Origin: Chloroflexota bacterium
GTDB lineage: Bacteria > Chloroflexota > Anaerolineae > Anaerolineales > Villigracilaceae
Reading direction: 5' to 3'
Assembly (NCBI GenBank): GCA_016191955.1
Contig: JACPVC010000087.1
Span: 1-45,788 of the forward strand
Length of the DNA: 45,788 nt
The notes beneath the pieces are model-generated. The model was not told where the DNA came from. It did not search any database and saw only the letters and a program-made list of their open reading frames with translations. A program made the translations under genes and the position numbers. This document shows positions 7,995 to 18,021 of the stretch, one piece after another (within the stretch, counting starts at the first letter, position 1; every line of letters starts with the position of its first letter).

Positions 7995-10900
7995 TTAGCA
8001 CTCACTATACCCACACGCATAACACTTGCGGCAGCCTTCTTCGTTGATGACGGCGGCTTCACCGCATTCGGGGCAAATGTCACCGATCTTCATTTTGGGG
8101 GCGTGTTCGGCATGGCTTCCGCCGTTACTACCGCCGCTTGTCCCCGAATGGGGGTTGGATTTGACTTCCTCAACCGGTGCGCCGTCCTTGCTGTTCAGGT
8201 AGCCTTCGAGCACCTGTCCAATGCCATCGGGCAGGGAACGCACGCGGTTAATGCCGAAGCCCAGTGAGCGTCCGCCGCCGATGCCGATCAGTTGCACGAC
8301 GACTTCGCGCAGTCTGTCCGTGGGGGCGATGGGCGACGCCATGCGCAGGATGTAGGAGATCAAGCGTCCAATCGCCTCGGAGACGGCGGCAATTTCAGAG
8401 CCAGCCTTGGCGGTATTGATGAATGCCTCGAAGGGCTGGTCACCGCCGTTTTCGTTGATGGTGATGAACGCCTTGCCCACGGGCGTGTCGATGTTATACG
8501 TCCTGCCGGGCAATGCCTTGGGGCGCGGCTTCTTGGTCCCATGCCAGAGGGTAGGAGAGGCTTGGATAACAGGAGCAGTCTTCGGTTCGACCGAGGCGGG
8601 AGTCTCTTTCTTTTCCGCGGTGGCATTTGTCTCCAACACCACCTTGTCGCGTGAGCCGGTCACATAGACGGTGATGCCCTTGCAGCCGAGTTCCCATGCG
8701 AGTTGGTACGCAATCGCCACGTCGCCTTCGGTGGCGCCTTCGGGGAAGTTGACGGTCTTCGAAAGTGAGTTATCCACGAAGGCTTGTAGCGCGCCCTGCA
8801 TCCGCACGTGTTCCTCGGCGGTCACATCGCCCGAGACCACAAAGGTGTCGCGGATGTTCTGCGGCAGTTCAGGCACATGCTGGCAGGTTCCCGCGCTCAT
8901 CACCTGCTCGACGATCTCCTGACGTTTCTCTTCGCCCAAACCGAGTTTCTTCAACGCCTCATCGAAGCGCGGGCTGGCGTAGGTTAATTTCAAATCCTTG
9001 CCGTTATCGTTGACGTGGCGGATGTATGCCAGCGCGAAGACGGGTTCACAGCCGTAGCCTTCACAACCGGCGACGGTGGCGATGGTGCCGGTCGGCGCGA
9101 CGGTGGTCTGCGCGGCGTTGCGGATGCCATGCTCTTTGATGCCCTTCACCACCGCATCCCACTTAATCTCGGGCCTGTTCCAGTTATGCTCATAGCTGAC
9201 CAACGATTTGGGCGCTTCCCACTTCATATCGTCCATATCGTAAATGGAACCTTGAATGGCGGGGAACGGTCCGCGCTCCTGGGCAAGCTCGACGCTCGTC
9301 ACCATCGCATGATAGCGCACGAACTCCATCACCTGCGCTCCGAATTCCTGCCCTTCCGCCGAACCGTAGCGCACGCCCACGTGGTACATCAAGTCTGCGA
9401 GACCCATGATGCCAAGCCCGATACGCCTCGCTTTGTGAGCCGCTTCTTTCAACTGCGTCACAGCCGGAACATACGCATTGGCTTCTACCACATCATCAAG
9501 GAAGCGCGTGGACGTCACAACGCTCTTGCGCAGGCTTTCCCAATCGACAGAACCATCGGGTCCGCAATGCTCGTTGAGATTCACCGAACCGAGACAGCAG
9601 TTCTCATACGGACCAAGCCATTGCTCTCCGCATTGGTGTGCCACAACGCCGTTGGTAATCACGCTGTGCGTCTGCATTTCGGTCAAGTCATAAACATCCG
9701 CATAACCTGCATCTTCAATCGAAATGATGGAGGTTTGGAAGTTCTCCGAATTTGAATTGCGAGATTTGCCATTGATGAATTCTTCAACCTTGCTTTGTTT
9801 GGAGGCGTCAAGGAAACCGATCAATTCTGTAAAAGTATCGCGATTTGCCTTATCCAACAGCAATTCGTAATCTGCATGGGTAAAGTATTCTTTCAAGCCA
9901 CCTTTTCCATCTGGAAGTGCGCGGAAACCATCTGAGCGGCGCTTGTGGATGCGGCTGACAATCCCAAAGTTCTGGAGAAGGATTTGCACATCTTGCAATA
10001 ATTCAAGTGAGGCGCTTGCTAATCGGACAGAACAGGATTTTTTGAATGAAGATACATTCACAGTTCCATCGGTGGTGAACAATCCCTGTAAGAAACCGAT
10101 CACAGCTTCACGAGGCGCGCTCCAAATAGAAGCAGGCACACGTTTTTCATGAGCAGGGGCATGCAGGACACCCAGCGATTCAAAGAATACATACGGCAGT
10201 CTGCCATAGGTCAATTGGCGCACAGAACCACGTTCGTGCAGATGTCCCGCTCCAAAATGAGCCTGCATGGTTTCATGAACAACACTTAGCAATTCGTCGC
10301 TCTCGTAGTTGAAGACCATACCTACCGGAGAATTGCTCGTCGGGCTAAGCCATCCGTCACCTACCAACGCACCGAGAACGACGCCCAACTCGTGCGACCA
10401 TTGGGTCGGAAGTTTGGAATATTGCTCCGCAAAATCTGCACGGGTGGTTGTGTGACCGGAAGCATGGTCACCGCCCCGCGCCATAACTGCCATCTTTTGG
10501 CGCATCGCTTCTATATTCGGAAGTTCGTAATTTCGGCTCCACACGCCTTCTCCCGATTGAAGGAGGAGTTCGTCACCTTCTTTGAGGTCGCCTAATTCCA
10601 CATACCCACGGTCTGATGTCAGGAATTTATGGTCAGGTGTGGCGGTGACCGAATAGCCGTGTTTGGTGGTCATCTTCAAGACACGGGTATTTTCTCTCGT
10701 CATCCAGGCAGGCGAGGAAACGCGATAGGCAACGCCAAAATCTTCCTCTGCATTGCCATGCCCACCTTGCGGCGCGCGCAAGTCAGTCGCCACCATGAAA
10801 TTCGCACCAGACTCGGCAAGTTCCTGAATGGTGAGCAAGCCCAAGTCGGTAGTAATACGGGTGGAGCCGACAAAGCACGGATTCGTCGCTTCAAGCGGAT

Positions 10901-13181
10901 ACAAATGCGGAACGGGGTTGCCGCGATTCGCCGCATCAAGGAACAACACGCCAGGTTCACCGTTGTGGTGCGCCTGTTTGACGATCTTATTGAATAACTC
11001 GCGCGCATTGACTTTCCTATAAACATTTATCTTGATCCCGGTCGCTTCCGCTTGTTCGAGCGTGCCGCTGAATCCTTTTTGTTTCATCTCGATCAAGTCA
11101 GGAAAACGCAGTTCCCATTCCTTGTCTTCCTCCACGGCTTGCATGAACGCGTCGGTGATCCCGACCGAGATGTTGAAGTTGGTGATGGAGTTCTCATCGA
11201 TCTTACAAGTGATGAAATCTTCCACGTCCGGGTGGTCCACGCGCAGCACCGCCATATTGGCGCCACGGCGGGTATTATGCGTCACCATGCCATAAGCAAG
11301 ATAGGTGTGATTGTCGGCAACTTCCAGGTCAAGTGTGAGCGCTCGACCCGCCTCTTCCACGCCACGGACTTCCACAAACCAGTATCCCTCCGCGGAGGGC
11401 GAATTTTCAAATACATCGGGATAGTCCCGCTTTAATAACTCGTATCCCGACCATGTCAAATTGCGATCATCGCGCATGTAGCGTAAAAGTTTGCGGCGCA
11501 ATCCCGGCTCGGTGGCGCGGAAATTAATATTCCTGCCGCGTTCCTGTTTATCAATTTGCCCGAGGGTGATCTCTTCCAAAACAGTCTGAAGCCAATACTT
11601 CGGATTCGGCAGAACATGAGAGGTCTCGCGGCGCAAATCACTTTCCCATGCATAGGCCGAGACAAAGCGTGAGCGCTGGTCACAACCGATATTTTCGCGC
11701 CAGGCTAGCAGCCCAACCGTTGAAGCGATTTTCACTCGATGAATGTCAGAATTGCCCCAACGATCCAACCCGGCAGAAGTCGTACTAATCCCGACCGGGC
11801 AACCCAGACCAATCAATAACGTAGCTGCTTCTCGCGCAAGGCGGGCAGAGGAGGTCGTCAAAGTAGGGTAGCCATGTGTCAATGACCCATCTGCTTCAAA
11901 CAGCCCGCGCAGATACGCACCCACAATATTTTTCGGTGACTGGCGGACCAGGCGTGGGATGGATACGTCGCGGCTTCCCTGTTTCTCCAATCCATTCAAA
12001 TACAGGAAATCCTTGATTGCGCGGTTATCCATAACGAATGTCACCGAACGATCATTCGGCTTCTGCATTTTATGAACGTTTACATTGAAGAGTCTCTGCA
12101 GCATTGCAGGCATTTCCTCCATAAGGTAGGAAGAATGAGCCACACTGACACCCACGCGATGATCATTTTCGGCTTTTCCCATAAACCCGTCACCGGCAAG
12201 ATAACCAAGGAAGAATGCAAATTCTTCATCCAGAATGGAAGGTAATTCAGCCATGATCTGGTTGCCGTGTTTTTGCGAGGGCATCTTCAAGATTTGCAAA
12301 TTACCAGTATGTTCACCCAATCGCATAACGATCCAATCGCCCTGCCCAAGATCCTGGAGTTGCTTCCATTGAGGGCCGGAATCGGTCATTACTTTCACTT
12401 TGTGATTGGGTGTGCCTGTAATACTCAATCCCTCGCGGGTATGCACGCGTTGGACTTCCGCCATGCCGTTATTGAATCCGCGCATGGAGTCTTTAACCCC
12501 TTCATCAGTCGGCACAGACAAATCATGTTCCTGCCAGCCTTCCACGTTTGAATTTACGATTTCATCCAAACGTAACAATCCGTTGGTTGTAAACACAAGA
12601 GTCTCAGGCAGCAAACAACCGCCCTGCGCAATCTCACCGAAGGCATGGTCATAGACGCGCAAAAAGCCGACCGGTCCTGTAGCCTGACCCGCCGAGGTTT
12701 GCACGTGAGTACCCTTGGGGCGTAAACGCGAGAAGGAGAATCCATTGCCGCCGCCTGTCTGCTGGATCAGGGCAGCGTCGCGCAACGTCTGAAAGATGCC
12801 CGCGCTGTGACGTCCCATATCGTCGGTAATCGGGAGTACAAAACATGCGGCCAGCTGTCCCAACGGAGTGCCGGCACCGGTAAAGGTTGGGGAGTTCGGG
12901 AAAAATTTCTTGCTCGAAAGTAAATGGTAGTATTCAACGGTGCGGGCTTGCACATCCGCGCCCCATTGTTCTTCGACCTTGGCGACATGATGCGCCACAC
13001 GCCAGAACATCTCTTCGACGTTCTCAGCGGGCTTACCATCGTCACCGCGGCGCACGTAACGCTTCATCAGCACCTGACGGGCGTTATCTGTCAGCGCTGC
13101 CTTGGGCAGTCCCTTCGCCATGGGCGGCGTCGGCAATAAGCCGTTTTTTACGATTTTGGTTTCAGCAGATTTTGTTGCCAT
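7995..13181 (-). CDS. nrdJ: Adenosylcobalamin-dependent (class II) ribonucleoside-diphosphate reductase precursor with two inteins
   Basis: Start MATKSAETK with AGGAGAG SD; extein motifs [50 protein letters not shown]-terminal [12 protein letters not shown]. Confidence 0.95.
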   Translation of the reverse strand: MATKSAETKIVKNGLLPTPPMAKGLPKAALTDNARQVLMKRYVRRGDDGKPAENVEEMFWRVAHHVAKVEEQWGADVQARTVEYYHLLSSKKFFPNSPTFTGAGTPLGQLAACFVLPITDDMGRHSAGIFQTLRDAALIQQTGGGNGFSFSRLRPKGTHVQTSAGQATGPVGFLRVYDHAFGEIAQGGCLLPETLVFTTNGLLRLDEIVNSNVEGWQEHDLSVPTDEGVKDSMRGFNNGMAEVQRVHTREGLSITGTPNHKVKVMTDSGPQWKQLQDLGQGDWIVMRLGEHTGNLQILKMPSQKHGNQIMAELPSILDEEFAFFLGYLAGDGFMGKAENDHRVGVSVAHSSYLMEEMPAMLQRLFNVNVHKMQKPNDRSVTFVMDNRAIKDFLYLNGLEKQGSRDVSIPRLVRQSPKNIVGAYLRGLFEADGSLTHGYPTLTTSSARLAREAATLLIGLGCPVGISTTSAGLDRWGNSDIHRVKIASTVGLLAWRENIGCDQRSRFVSAYAWESDLRRETSHVLPNPKYWLQTVLEEITLGQIDKQERGRNINFRATEPGLRRKLLRYMRDDRNLTWSGYELLKRDYPDVFENSPSAEGYWFVEVRGVEEAGRALTLDLEVADNHTYLAYGMVTHNTRRGANMAVLRVDHPDVEDFITCKIDENSITNFNISVGITDAFMQAVEEDKEWELRFPDLIEMKQKGFSGTLEQAEATGIKINVYRKVNARELFNKIVKQAHHNGEPGVLFLDAANRGNPVPHLYPLEATNPCFVGSTRITTDLGLLTIQELAESGANFMVATDLRAPQGGHGNAEEDFGVAYRVSSPAWMTRENTRVLKMTTKHGYSVTATPDHKFLTSDRGYVELGDLKEGDELLLQSGEGVWSRNYELPNIEAMRQKMAVMARGGDHASGHTTTRADFAEQYSKLPTQWSHELGVVLGALVGDGWLSPTSNSPVGMVFNYESDELLSVVHETMQAHFGAGHLHERGSVRQLTYGRLPYVFFESLGVLHAPAHEKRVPASIWSAPREAVIGFLQGLFTTDGTVNVSSFKKSCSVRLASASLELLQDVQILLQNFGIVSRIHKRRSDGFRALPDGKGGLKEYFTHADYELLLDKANRDTFTELIGFLDASKQSKVEEFINGKSRNSNSENFQTSIISIEDAGYADVYDLTEMQTHSVITNGVVAHQCGEQWLGPYENCCLGSVNLNEHCGPDGSVDWESLRKSVVTSTRFLDDVVEANAYVPAVTQLKEAAHKARRIGLGIMGLADLMYHVGVRYGSAEGQEFGAQVMEFVRYHAMVTSVELAQERGPFPAIQGSIYDMDDMKWEAPKSLVSYEHNWNRPEIKWDAVVKGIKEHGIRNAAQTTVAPTGTIATVAGCEGYGCEPVFALAYIRHVNDNGKDLKLTYASPRFDEALKKLGLGEEKRQEIVEQVMSAGTCQHVPELPQNIRDTFVVSGDVTAEEHVRMQGALQAFVDNSLSKTVNFPEGATEGDVAIAYQLAWELGCKGITVYVTGSRDKVVLETNATAEKKETPASVEPKTAPVIQASPTLWHGTKKPRPKALPGRTYNIDTPVGKAFITINENGGDQPFEAFINTAKAGSEIAAVSEAIGRLISYILRMASPIAPTDRLREVVVQLIGIGGGRSLGFGINRVRSLPDGIGQVLEGYLNSKDGAPVEEVKSNPHSGTSGGSNGGSHAEHAPKMKIGDICPECGEAAVINEEGCRKCYACGYSEC
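9633..10877 (-). mobile_element. Intein 2 of NrdJ (~415 aa, LAGLIDADG-type)
   Basis: Begins [17 protein letters not shown] after EATNP; TPDH block; [14 protein letters not shown] and [15 protein letters not shown]; ends GVVAHQ before CGEQWLG. Confidence 0.92.
11274..12617 (-). mobile_element. Intein 1 of NrdJ (~448 aa, LAGLIDADG-type)
   Basis: Begins [15 protein letters not shown] after GEIAQGG; TPNH block; [12 protein letters not shown] and [12 protein letters not shown]; ends YGMVTHN before TRRGANM. Confidence 0.93.
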
Positions 13182-13256
13182 CTCGGACTCTCCTGTAAAG
13201 TTTTTTTTATCACATGGACGTTTACCCATGTGGTATAGACATATTAGAGAAACGAA

Positions 13257-13293
13257 AAGGCAAAGACAGTCCCCCCTTGAGGGTCTTTGCCTT
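13257..13293 (-). terminator. Rho-independent terminator-like hairpin after nrdR
   Basis: AAGGCAAAGAC...GTCTTTGCCTT followed on the minus strand by TTTTCGTTTCTC. Confidence 0.65.
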
Positions 13294-13297
13294 GTAA

Positions 13298-13747
13298 TTA
13301 ATCTTCGAGTAACTGGTCGATCTCGGTGCGAATGGACTGGAGATCATCCAAGCCCAAATACACAATCGCATAGCGGATGTACGCGATCTGGTCCACCTCC
13401 TTCAACGTTTGCATAACGAGGTCGCCCACCACGCGGGAGGAAACCTCGGCTTTACCCATCTTGGTCAATTTCACTTCCACTTGCCCGATCATGCGCTCGA
13501 TGTCCGCCGCCGAGACGGGTCGCTTCGCACAGGAAATGCGGATACCGCGTGCCATCTTCTCGCGGTCAAACTCCTCACGGTTGCCATCTTGCTTGATGAT
13601 GAGCGGCGTGGCGAGGATCGGACGCTCGTAGCTGCTGAAGCGCTGGCGGCACTTCAGGCACTCACGCCGACGGCGAATCCCGCCGTGACTGTCGTGAGAG
13701 GTGTCCAACACCTTCGAGTCATGATGTTTACAATACGGACAACGCAT
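13298..13747 (-). CDS. nrdR: Transcriptional repressor NrdR
   Basis: MRCPYCKHHDSKVLDT...RRRRECLKCRQRFSSYER zinc ribbon and ATP-cone region. Confidence 0.97.
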   Translation of the reverse strand: MRCPYCKHHDSKVLDTSHDSHGGIRRRRECLKCRQRFSSYERPILATPLIIKQDGNREEFDREKMARGIRISCAKRPVSAADIERMIGQVEVKLTKMGKAEVSSRVVGDLVMQTLKEVDQIAYIRYAIVYLGLDDLQSIRTEIDQLLED

Positions 13748-13780
13748 CCGAAACAGGCTCCATAATTAGAACAAATGATT

Positions 13781-13828
13781 TAGCCATATATGGGCGTAGA
13801 AGCTCTGCATCCCCGTACATATGGCTAA
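13781..13828 (-). promoter_or_regulatory. Tandem NrdR-box-like operator upstream of nrdR
   Basis: TAGCCATATATGGGCG (13781-13796) and CCGTACATATGGCTAA (13813-13828), 32 bp centre to centre; outer dyad TTAGCCATAT/ATATGGCTAA. Confidence 0.65.
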
Positions 13829-13916
13829 TGTGTTCGGCATTTTAGCACCATGACCAATGCTTGGCAAGAGGGTATTTGGAAACTGCAATCTTAAAATATT
13901 GACTCAATTCCCCGCT

Positions 13917-14043
13917 TCAGATTCTTCGATGCAGAGTGCGTCGCACCATACGGGTAGACGTATCTGATAAAACAGACGAATCTACACTGTAGACTCGTCT
14001 CAATCATGTTGGTGCGACGCACCCTTTTGCCTCAGATTCCTCG
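13917..14043. repeat. MITE-like hairpin element with flanking direct repeats
   Basis: 13-bp perfect IR GTGCGTCGCACCA (13936-13948) / TGGTGCGACGCAC (14010-14022); flanks TCAGATTCTTCG and TCAGATTCCTCG. Confidence 0.6.
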
Positions 14044-14889
14044 CAAAAACTCCATCACATGCGGGTTGAAATCTTCGGGGTGGCATTGATGCGGCACATG
14101 TCCGCAGACTGGGAAATGATGTGCCTTCACCAAATTCGGCAACTGTTCTGCCAATTGCGAGAAGGACGAAGGCGAAAGGGTTTGGTCGCGCCCGCCCCAC
14201 AGGAGCAGAGTCGGCTGGGTAATGCGCGACAGGTCCAGGTCCACGTGGCGAAGCGTGCGCGGAATGTTGTAAATGCCAGACGACGCCCGTTTGTAATCCA
14301 GCGCAGTCTGATAGCGGATGTGCTCCGGCAACACATGCGACTCGCGATTCCCGATGTAACCGCTGAAACTGGTCATATCCACAAAAAAGCGGAAGAGCTG
14401 ATACGGCGTGCGTTCGATCAAGGAGGTGTTGATCAACTGGTGGTGGAACATCCGCTGCAAAATGAGCGGCAGTTGTCCCATCGAATAGAACGGGTTGACG
14501 ATCACCAGCGCCTTCACGCGGTCTGGGTTGCGATAGGTGTACAACAACGAAAGCCCTGCGCCCAATGAATGCCCCACAAGGATGAACGGCGCTTTGACAT
14601 TCACCGAATCGATCCACGCCGAAAAATCGGCATACGCGTTCTCCACGGAATAATCATGGGCATGCGTGGGTTTTTCGCTCTCGCCGTGACCAAGCAGGTC
14701 GAGGGCGTAGCCGGCGTACCCGGCGTCTGCTAGTGCGGGCATCAGGTCGTCCCAATCATGCAGAGACGCAGCAAGTCCGTGAACCATAATGACCGGCTCC
14801 CCCACGCCCTGATGCACATAATTGACATTACGCCCGTTCGTGAGCGTCGTAGTGCGATATTCGATCTTGTTCTGTACTCTTACATTCAT
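14032..14889 (-). CDS. Alpha/beta hydrolase
   Basis: 285 aa; MVHGLAASLHDWDDL, GHSLGAGLS, CGHVPHQCHP. Confidence 0.88.
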   Translation of the reverse strand: MNVRVQNKIEYRTTTLTNGRNVNYVHQGVGEPVIMVHGLAASLHDWDDLMPALADAGYAGYALDLLGHGESEKPTHAHDYSVENAYADFSAWIDSVNVKAPFILVGHSLGAGLSLLYTYRNPDRVKALVIVNPFYSMGQLPLILQRMFHHQLINTSLIERTPYQLFRFFVDMTSFSGYIGNRESHVLPEHIRYQTALDYKRASSGIYNIPRTLRHVDLDLSRITQPTLLLWGGRDQTLSPSSFSQLAEQLPNLVKAHHFPVCGHVPHQCHPEDFNPHVMEFLRGI

Positions 14890-15017
14890 TCTTCATCTCT
14901 CAAAGAGCCGTATGGCAGCGGCATGGCATATTGGGTTTGATGCTACTGCAATCAAATTAATTGTAGGTGAAATATATTTCTGTGAACCTTACACACAATC
15001 AACAAAAAAAACATTAA

Positions 15018-15043
15018 GTACGGCGACATAAATGTCGCCGTAC
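15018..15043 (-). terminator. Intrinsic terminator after the hydrolase/AMP-ligase fusion
   Basis: GTACGGCGACAT-tt-ATGTCGCCGTAC then TTAATGTTTTTTTTG on the minus strand. Confidence 0.8.
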
Positions 15044-15048
15044 CGATT

Positions 15049-17520
15049 TTACTCGCTCGCAATTTGCTTTCCATAACGCTTTGCCAATTCGCGCCTCAGC
15101 ACTTTGCCGATAAACGTGCGCGGAAATTCATCCATAAAGATCACGAAGCGCGGGACGAGGTGCGGCGGCAGGCGGCGTTTGCAATAGGCAATGACCGACT
15201 CCGCGCTGGGTTTCTCTTTGCCTGCGATCACGAACGCGAATGGATGCCCAGCCACGGCAACGACCGCCACTTCCTTCACCTGTGGGATTTCATAAATCAC
15301 TTCTTCCACATCGCGCGGGAAGGCGGGTTCCTTGCCGCCTTTTTCGGGATACCACATGTCGGCTTTGCGGGCGATAATGTGACAGAAACCATCTTCATCC
15401 ACTTGCGCTACATCGCCGGTGAGCAGCCAGCCGTCGTCCGTGATAACTTCTTTTGTGGCAATATCGTTCTTCCAATACCCCATCATCACCTGCGGACCGC
15501 GAACGGCAAGCTCGCCGATTTGTCCTTGCTCCACTTCCTTGCGCCCCGTCATCAAATCGACAATGACGGCTTCGGTGGAGGGCAGCGGCACACCAATAGT
15601 ACCGAGGCGGCGGTTCTTCCCCAGCGGGTTGGCATGTGTGATCGGCGAAGCCTCGGTCAGTCCGTAGCCTTCGACCAGCTTGCCTTTGGTAAGTTTCTCG
15701 AATGCCTCCTGCACCTCCACCGGCAAAGGAGCAGAGCCACTGATGCACGCCTTGATGGAGCGGATATTATATTTACGCACACCCGAAAAATTATTGATGG
15801 CAACGTACATGCTCGGTGAACCGGGAAAGATGGTCGGCTTATATTTCTTGATAGATTTCAACACGTCCAACGTTTTGAACTGCGGTTTCAAGATCAACGC
15901 CGAGCCCAGTGAGACGGGCACGTTCAAGGCAGCCGTCATGCCGTAGCTATGGAAGAAAGGCACCACACACAAGAATCGCTCCCGACCTTCAACAGCGCTC
16001 GGCAGCCAGTGACGCGTCTGCAAGGCGTTGGCGACCAGGTTACGGTGCGAGAGCATCACGCCCTTAGACAACCCGGTGGTGCCGCCAGTATAAATGATGA
16101 CTGCCATATCATCTGGCTGGACGTCCACGGCGGGAGATTTCGTATCTTGTTGCAAGAACCAGCGGTTCCAGTGCAGGGCATTGCGAAAGTCCAAGCCGCG
16201 GTTACGCCAGCGTGAGATCAAGTATTTCGGTAATGACAAATATTGTCCGGGGTCGGTGAGCACTACATGTGGCACGCCAGCCCCATCTTGAATTTGCTTC
16301 GCCAACCCCGCCCAAGTGGACATGGTCACCAGCACACTGGCATCCGCTTCCTTTACCTGGCGGATCAATTCCTCTGGCTCGGTCATGGGCGGAATCAAAA
16401 CCGCCACACCTCCCGCCTTCAATGTGCCATACAAACCGATCACCATCTGCGGGATGTTCGGCATAAGCAGCACCACACGCGCACCCTTGCCAATCCCCTG
16501 CGCCAGCAGCGCATTGGCAAAACGATTGACTTCGTGATTCAAACCGCGGTAGCTTATCTTCGAGCCTTCGAAGAAGATCGCAGGGCGATTCGGGAAACGC
16601 CGCACAGCCGAACGCAAAAGGTGATGCGCAGGGATACGCGGTATGTCCACGGTGTAAGGCACACCTTCTTCGTAATGGTTGAGCCACACTCGCTCGCGTT
16701 TCAGGTCGTCGCGCTGAGTCTTGGAGACGACAAAGGACTTATCGCGCCATGATTTTTTGGACTCGCCTTTGAGGAAGTTCGTAATCGCCCGATCCACTGC
16801 CTCACGCCTCTCCAACATGACCATGTGGCCGGATGCGCCAATATCAACATCCTCTGCGCCGGGAATGGACCCTGCCACTTTTTCAAACAGTGGACGGTCG
16901 AAGACAATATCGCGGTGCCCTCGTATGACGAGGGTCGGCATGGTGAGCTGCGAGAATTTGTCCCATCCGCGCCAGATGGCCATATTGCGGTGATAGAACT
17001 CTCTGAGCGCATGAGGCGGGGCATGGAGCCACCTGCGCGTAAAGGGACCAATAAGCCTCAAGACTGTCGAAGGCAAGATCAAGCCCAGCTTGAAAAGCGG
17101 ACTTAACCTGAACTCGCCAGCGGTGGCGATGATGATCAAATTTTCGATATGGTCAGGGTGGTTTAGGGCATAGTCAGTAACGATCGCACCGCCGAAGGAA
17201 TGTCCCACTAAAACAAACGGCGGAGATACTTTCAACTGGGTCAGAGCAGTTTCCAGGTCCAGTTGGATGCGTTGCATGTCGTAGCCTGTCGAAGGCTTGT
17301 CGGAGAGTCCATGCCCGCGCAAGTCCAGGGCAACGACGCGGTTATCCATCGCGAACTTTTGCATTTGGTATTGCCACTGCTCCGCCTTGCCGCCGAAGCC
17401 GTGGACAAAGACTATGGTATGTTTTGGGCTTGCCGGGGAAACGTCGATGGCGGAAAGCCGCACCAACGGGTTTGAGGAAATGCGTACTTCGTACCGGTAG
17501 AGATCGAAGTCTATGTCCAT
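15049..17520 (-). CDS. Fused alpha/beta hydrolase - AMP-dependent acyl-CoA synthetase/ligase
   Basis: N-terminal FVHGFGG, GHSFGGA; C-terminal IYTGGTTGLSKGVMLSHRN, GYGLTEASP, GWLLTGDVA, GKVLRREL. Confidence 0.92.
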   Translation of the reverse strand: MDIDFDLYRYEVRISSNPLVRLSAIDVSPASPKHTIVFVHGFGGKAEQWQYQMQKFAMDNRVVALDLRGHGLSDKPSTGYDMQRIQLDLETALTQLKVSPPFVLVGHSFGGAIVTDYALNHPDHIENLIIIATAGEFRLSPLFKLGLILPSTVLRLIGPFTRRWLHAPPHALREFYHRNMAIWRGWDKFSQLTMPTLVIRGHRDIVFDRPLFEKVAGSIPGAEDVDIGASGHMVMLERREAVDRAITNFLKGESKKSWRDKSFVVSKTQRDDLKRERVWLNHYEEGVPYTVDIPRIPAHHLLRSAVRRFPNRPAIFFEGSKISYRGLNHEVNRFANALLAQGIGKGARVVLLMPNIPQMVIGLYGTLKAGGVAVLIPPMTEPEELIRQVKEADASVLVTMSTWAGLAKQIQDGAGVPHVVLTDPGQYLSLPKYLISRWRNRGLDFRNALHWNRWFLQQDTKSPAVDVQPDDMAVIIYTGGTTGLSKGVMLSHRNLVANALQTRHWLPSAVEGRERFLCVVPFFHSYGMTAALNVPVSLGSALILKPQFKTLDVLKSIKKYKPTIFPGSPSMYVAINNFSGVRKYNIRSIKACISGSAPLPVEVQEAFEKLTKGKLVEGYGLTEASPITHANPLGKNRRLGTIGVPLPSTEAVIVDLMTGRKEVEQGQIGELAVRGPQVMMGYWKNDIATKEVITDDGWLLTGDVAQVDEDGFCHIIARKADMWYPEKGGKEPAFPRDVEEVIYEIPQVKEVAVVAVAGHPFAFVIAGKEKPSAESVIAYCKRRLPPHLVPRFVIFMDEFPRTFIGKVLRRELAKRYGKQIASE

Positions 17521-17589
17521 TGAATGAGTTTACAGGAGACGGAGAAGATTGTCAATTTTTATTGTGAAATTCGGTATATAATGCGAAAT

Positions 17590-17916
17590 ATGAGCATCGA
17601 GAAAGTGGTCGAAGCCATCATAAAGGAAGCATAGGAACGCGGCGATTTTGATAACCTCAAAGGCAAGGGGCAGCCTATTGACCTCGACGCCTACTTTGAG
17701 ACCCCGGAAGATCTGCGCCTTGCCTACTCTGCTTTGAAGAATGCCGGCATTATCTCTCCTGAAGTGGAATTGCTCCAGGAAATTGCCGCTCTAAAGGAAC
17801 GGCTCACCAACACCTACGAGGAAAGCCAGCGCAGCAAGATCAAGAAGCTCATCAACGACAAGCAGTTGCGGTTGAACATCATGATGGAACGCCAGAAGAA
17901 ACACCGCAAGGGATAA
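17590..17916 (+). pseudogene. DUF1992 / DnaJ-related domain protein, interrupted by in-frame TAG
   Basis: MSIEKVVEAIIKEA*ERGDFDNLKGKGQPIDLDAYFETPEDLRLAYSALKNAGIISPEVELLQEIAALKERL; amber at 17632-17634. Confidence 0.75.
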
Positions 17917-17986
17917 AACATGCCCGCCGCGCCGAGGATGTATGCCCAGATATGGGTACGGCGGTGTGAGTGCAAGAAAACCTTCT

Positions 17987-18015
17987 TTGACAAAACCCGC
18001 CTGCCCTGCTATACT
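17987..18015 (+). promoter_or_regulatory. Near-consensus sigma70/SigA-like promoter
   Basis: TTGACA (17987-17992), 17-bp spacer, TATACT (18010-18015). Confidence 0.75.
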
Positions 18016-18021
18016 TCCAAG

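Noticed and set aside
9015-9755. 246-aa plus-strand ORF opposite nrdJ
   Set aside because: Shadow ORF antisense to conserved RNR codons; no independent start signals or family resemblance.
13181-13298. Possible cobalamin riboswitch before nrdJ
   Set aside because: Only ~117 nt separates nrdR from nrdJ and I see hairpins but no B12-box-like conserved core; regulation is better explained by the NrdR-like boxes upstream of nrdR.
15049-17520. OleBC-type olefin biosynthesis fusion
   Set aside because: Ser nucleophile in GHSFGG, ligase motifs closer to FadD-like ligases, and no oleA/oleD neighbours; retained only as a fusion of unknown role.
17590-17916. TAG codon reassignment (pyrrolysine or alternative code)
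   Set aside because: TAG is used as a normal terminator elsewhere in the window (for example rpmJ and mutY), so a mutation or sequence error is more likely.
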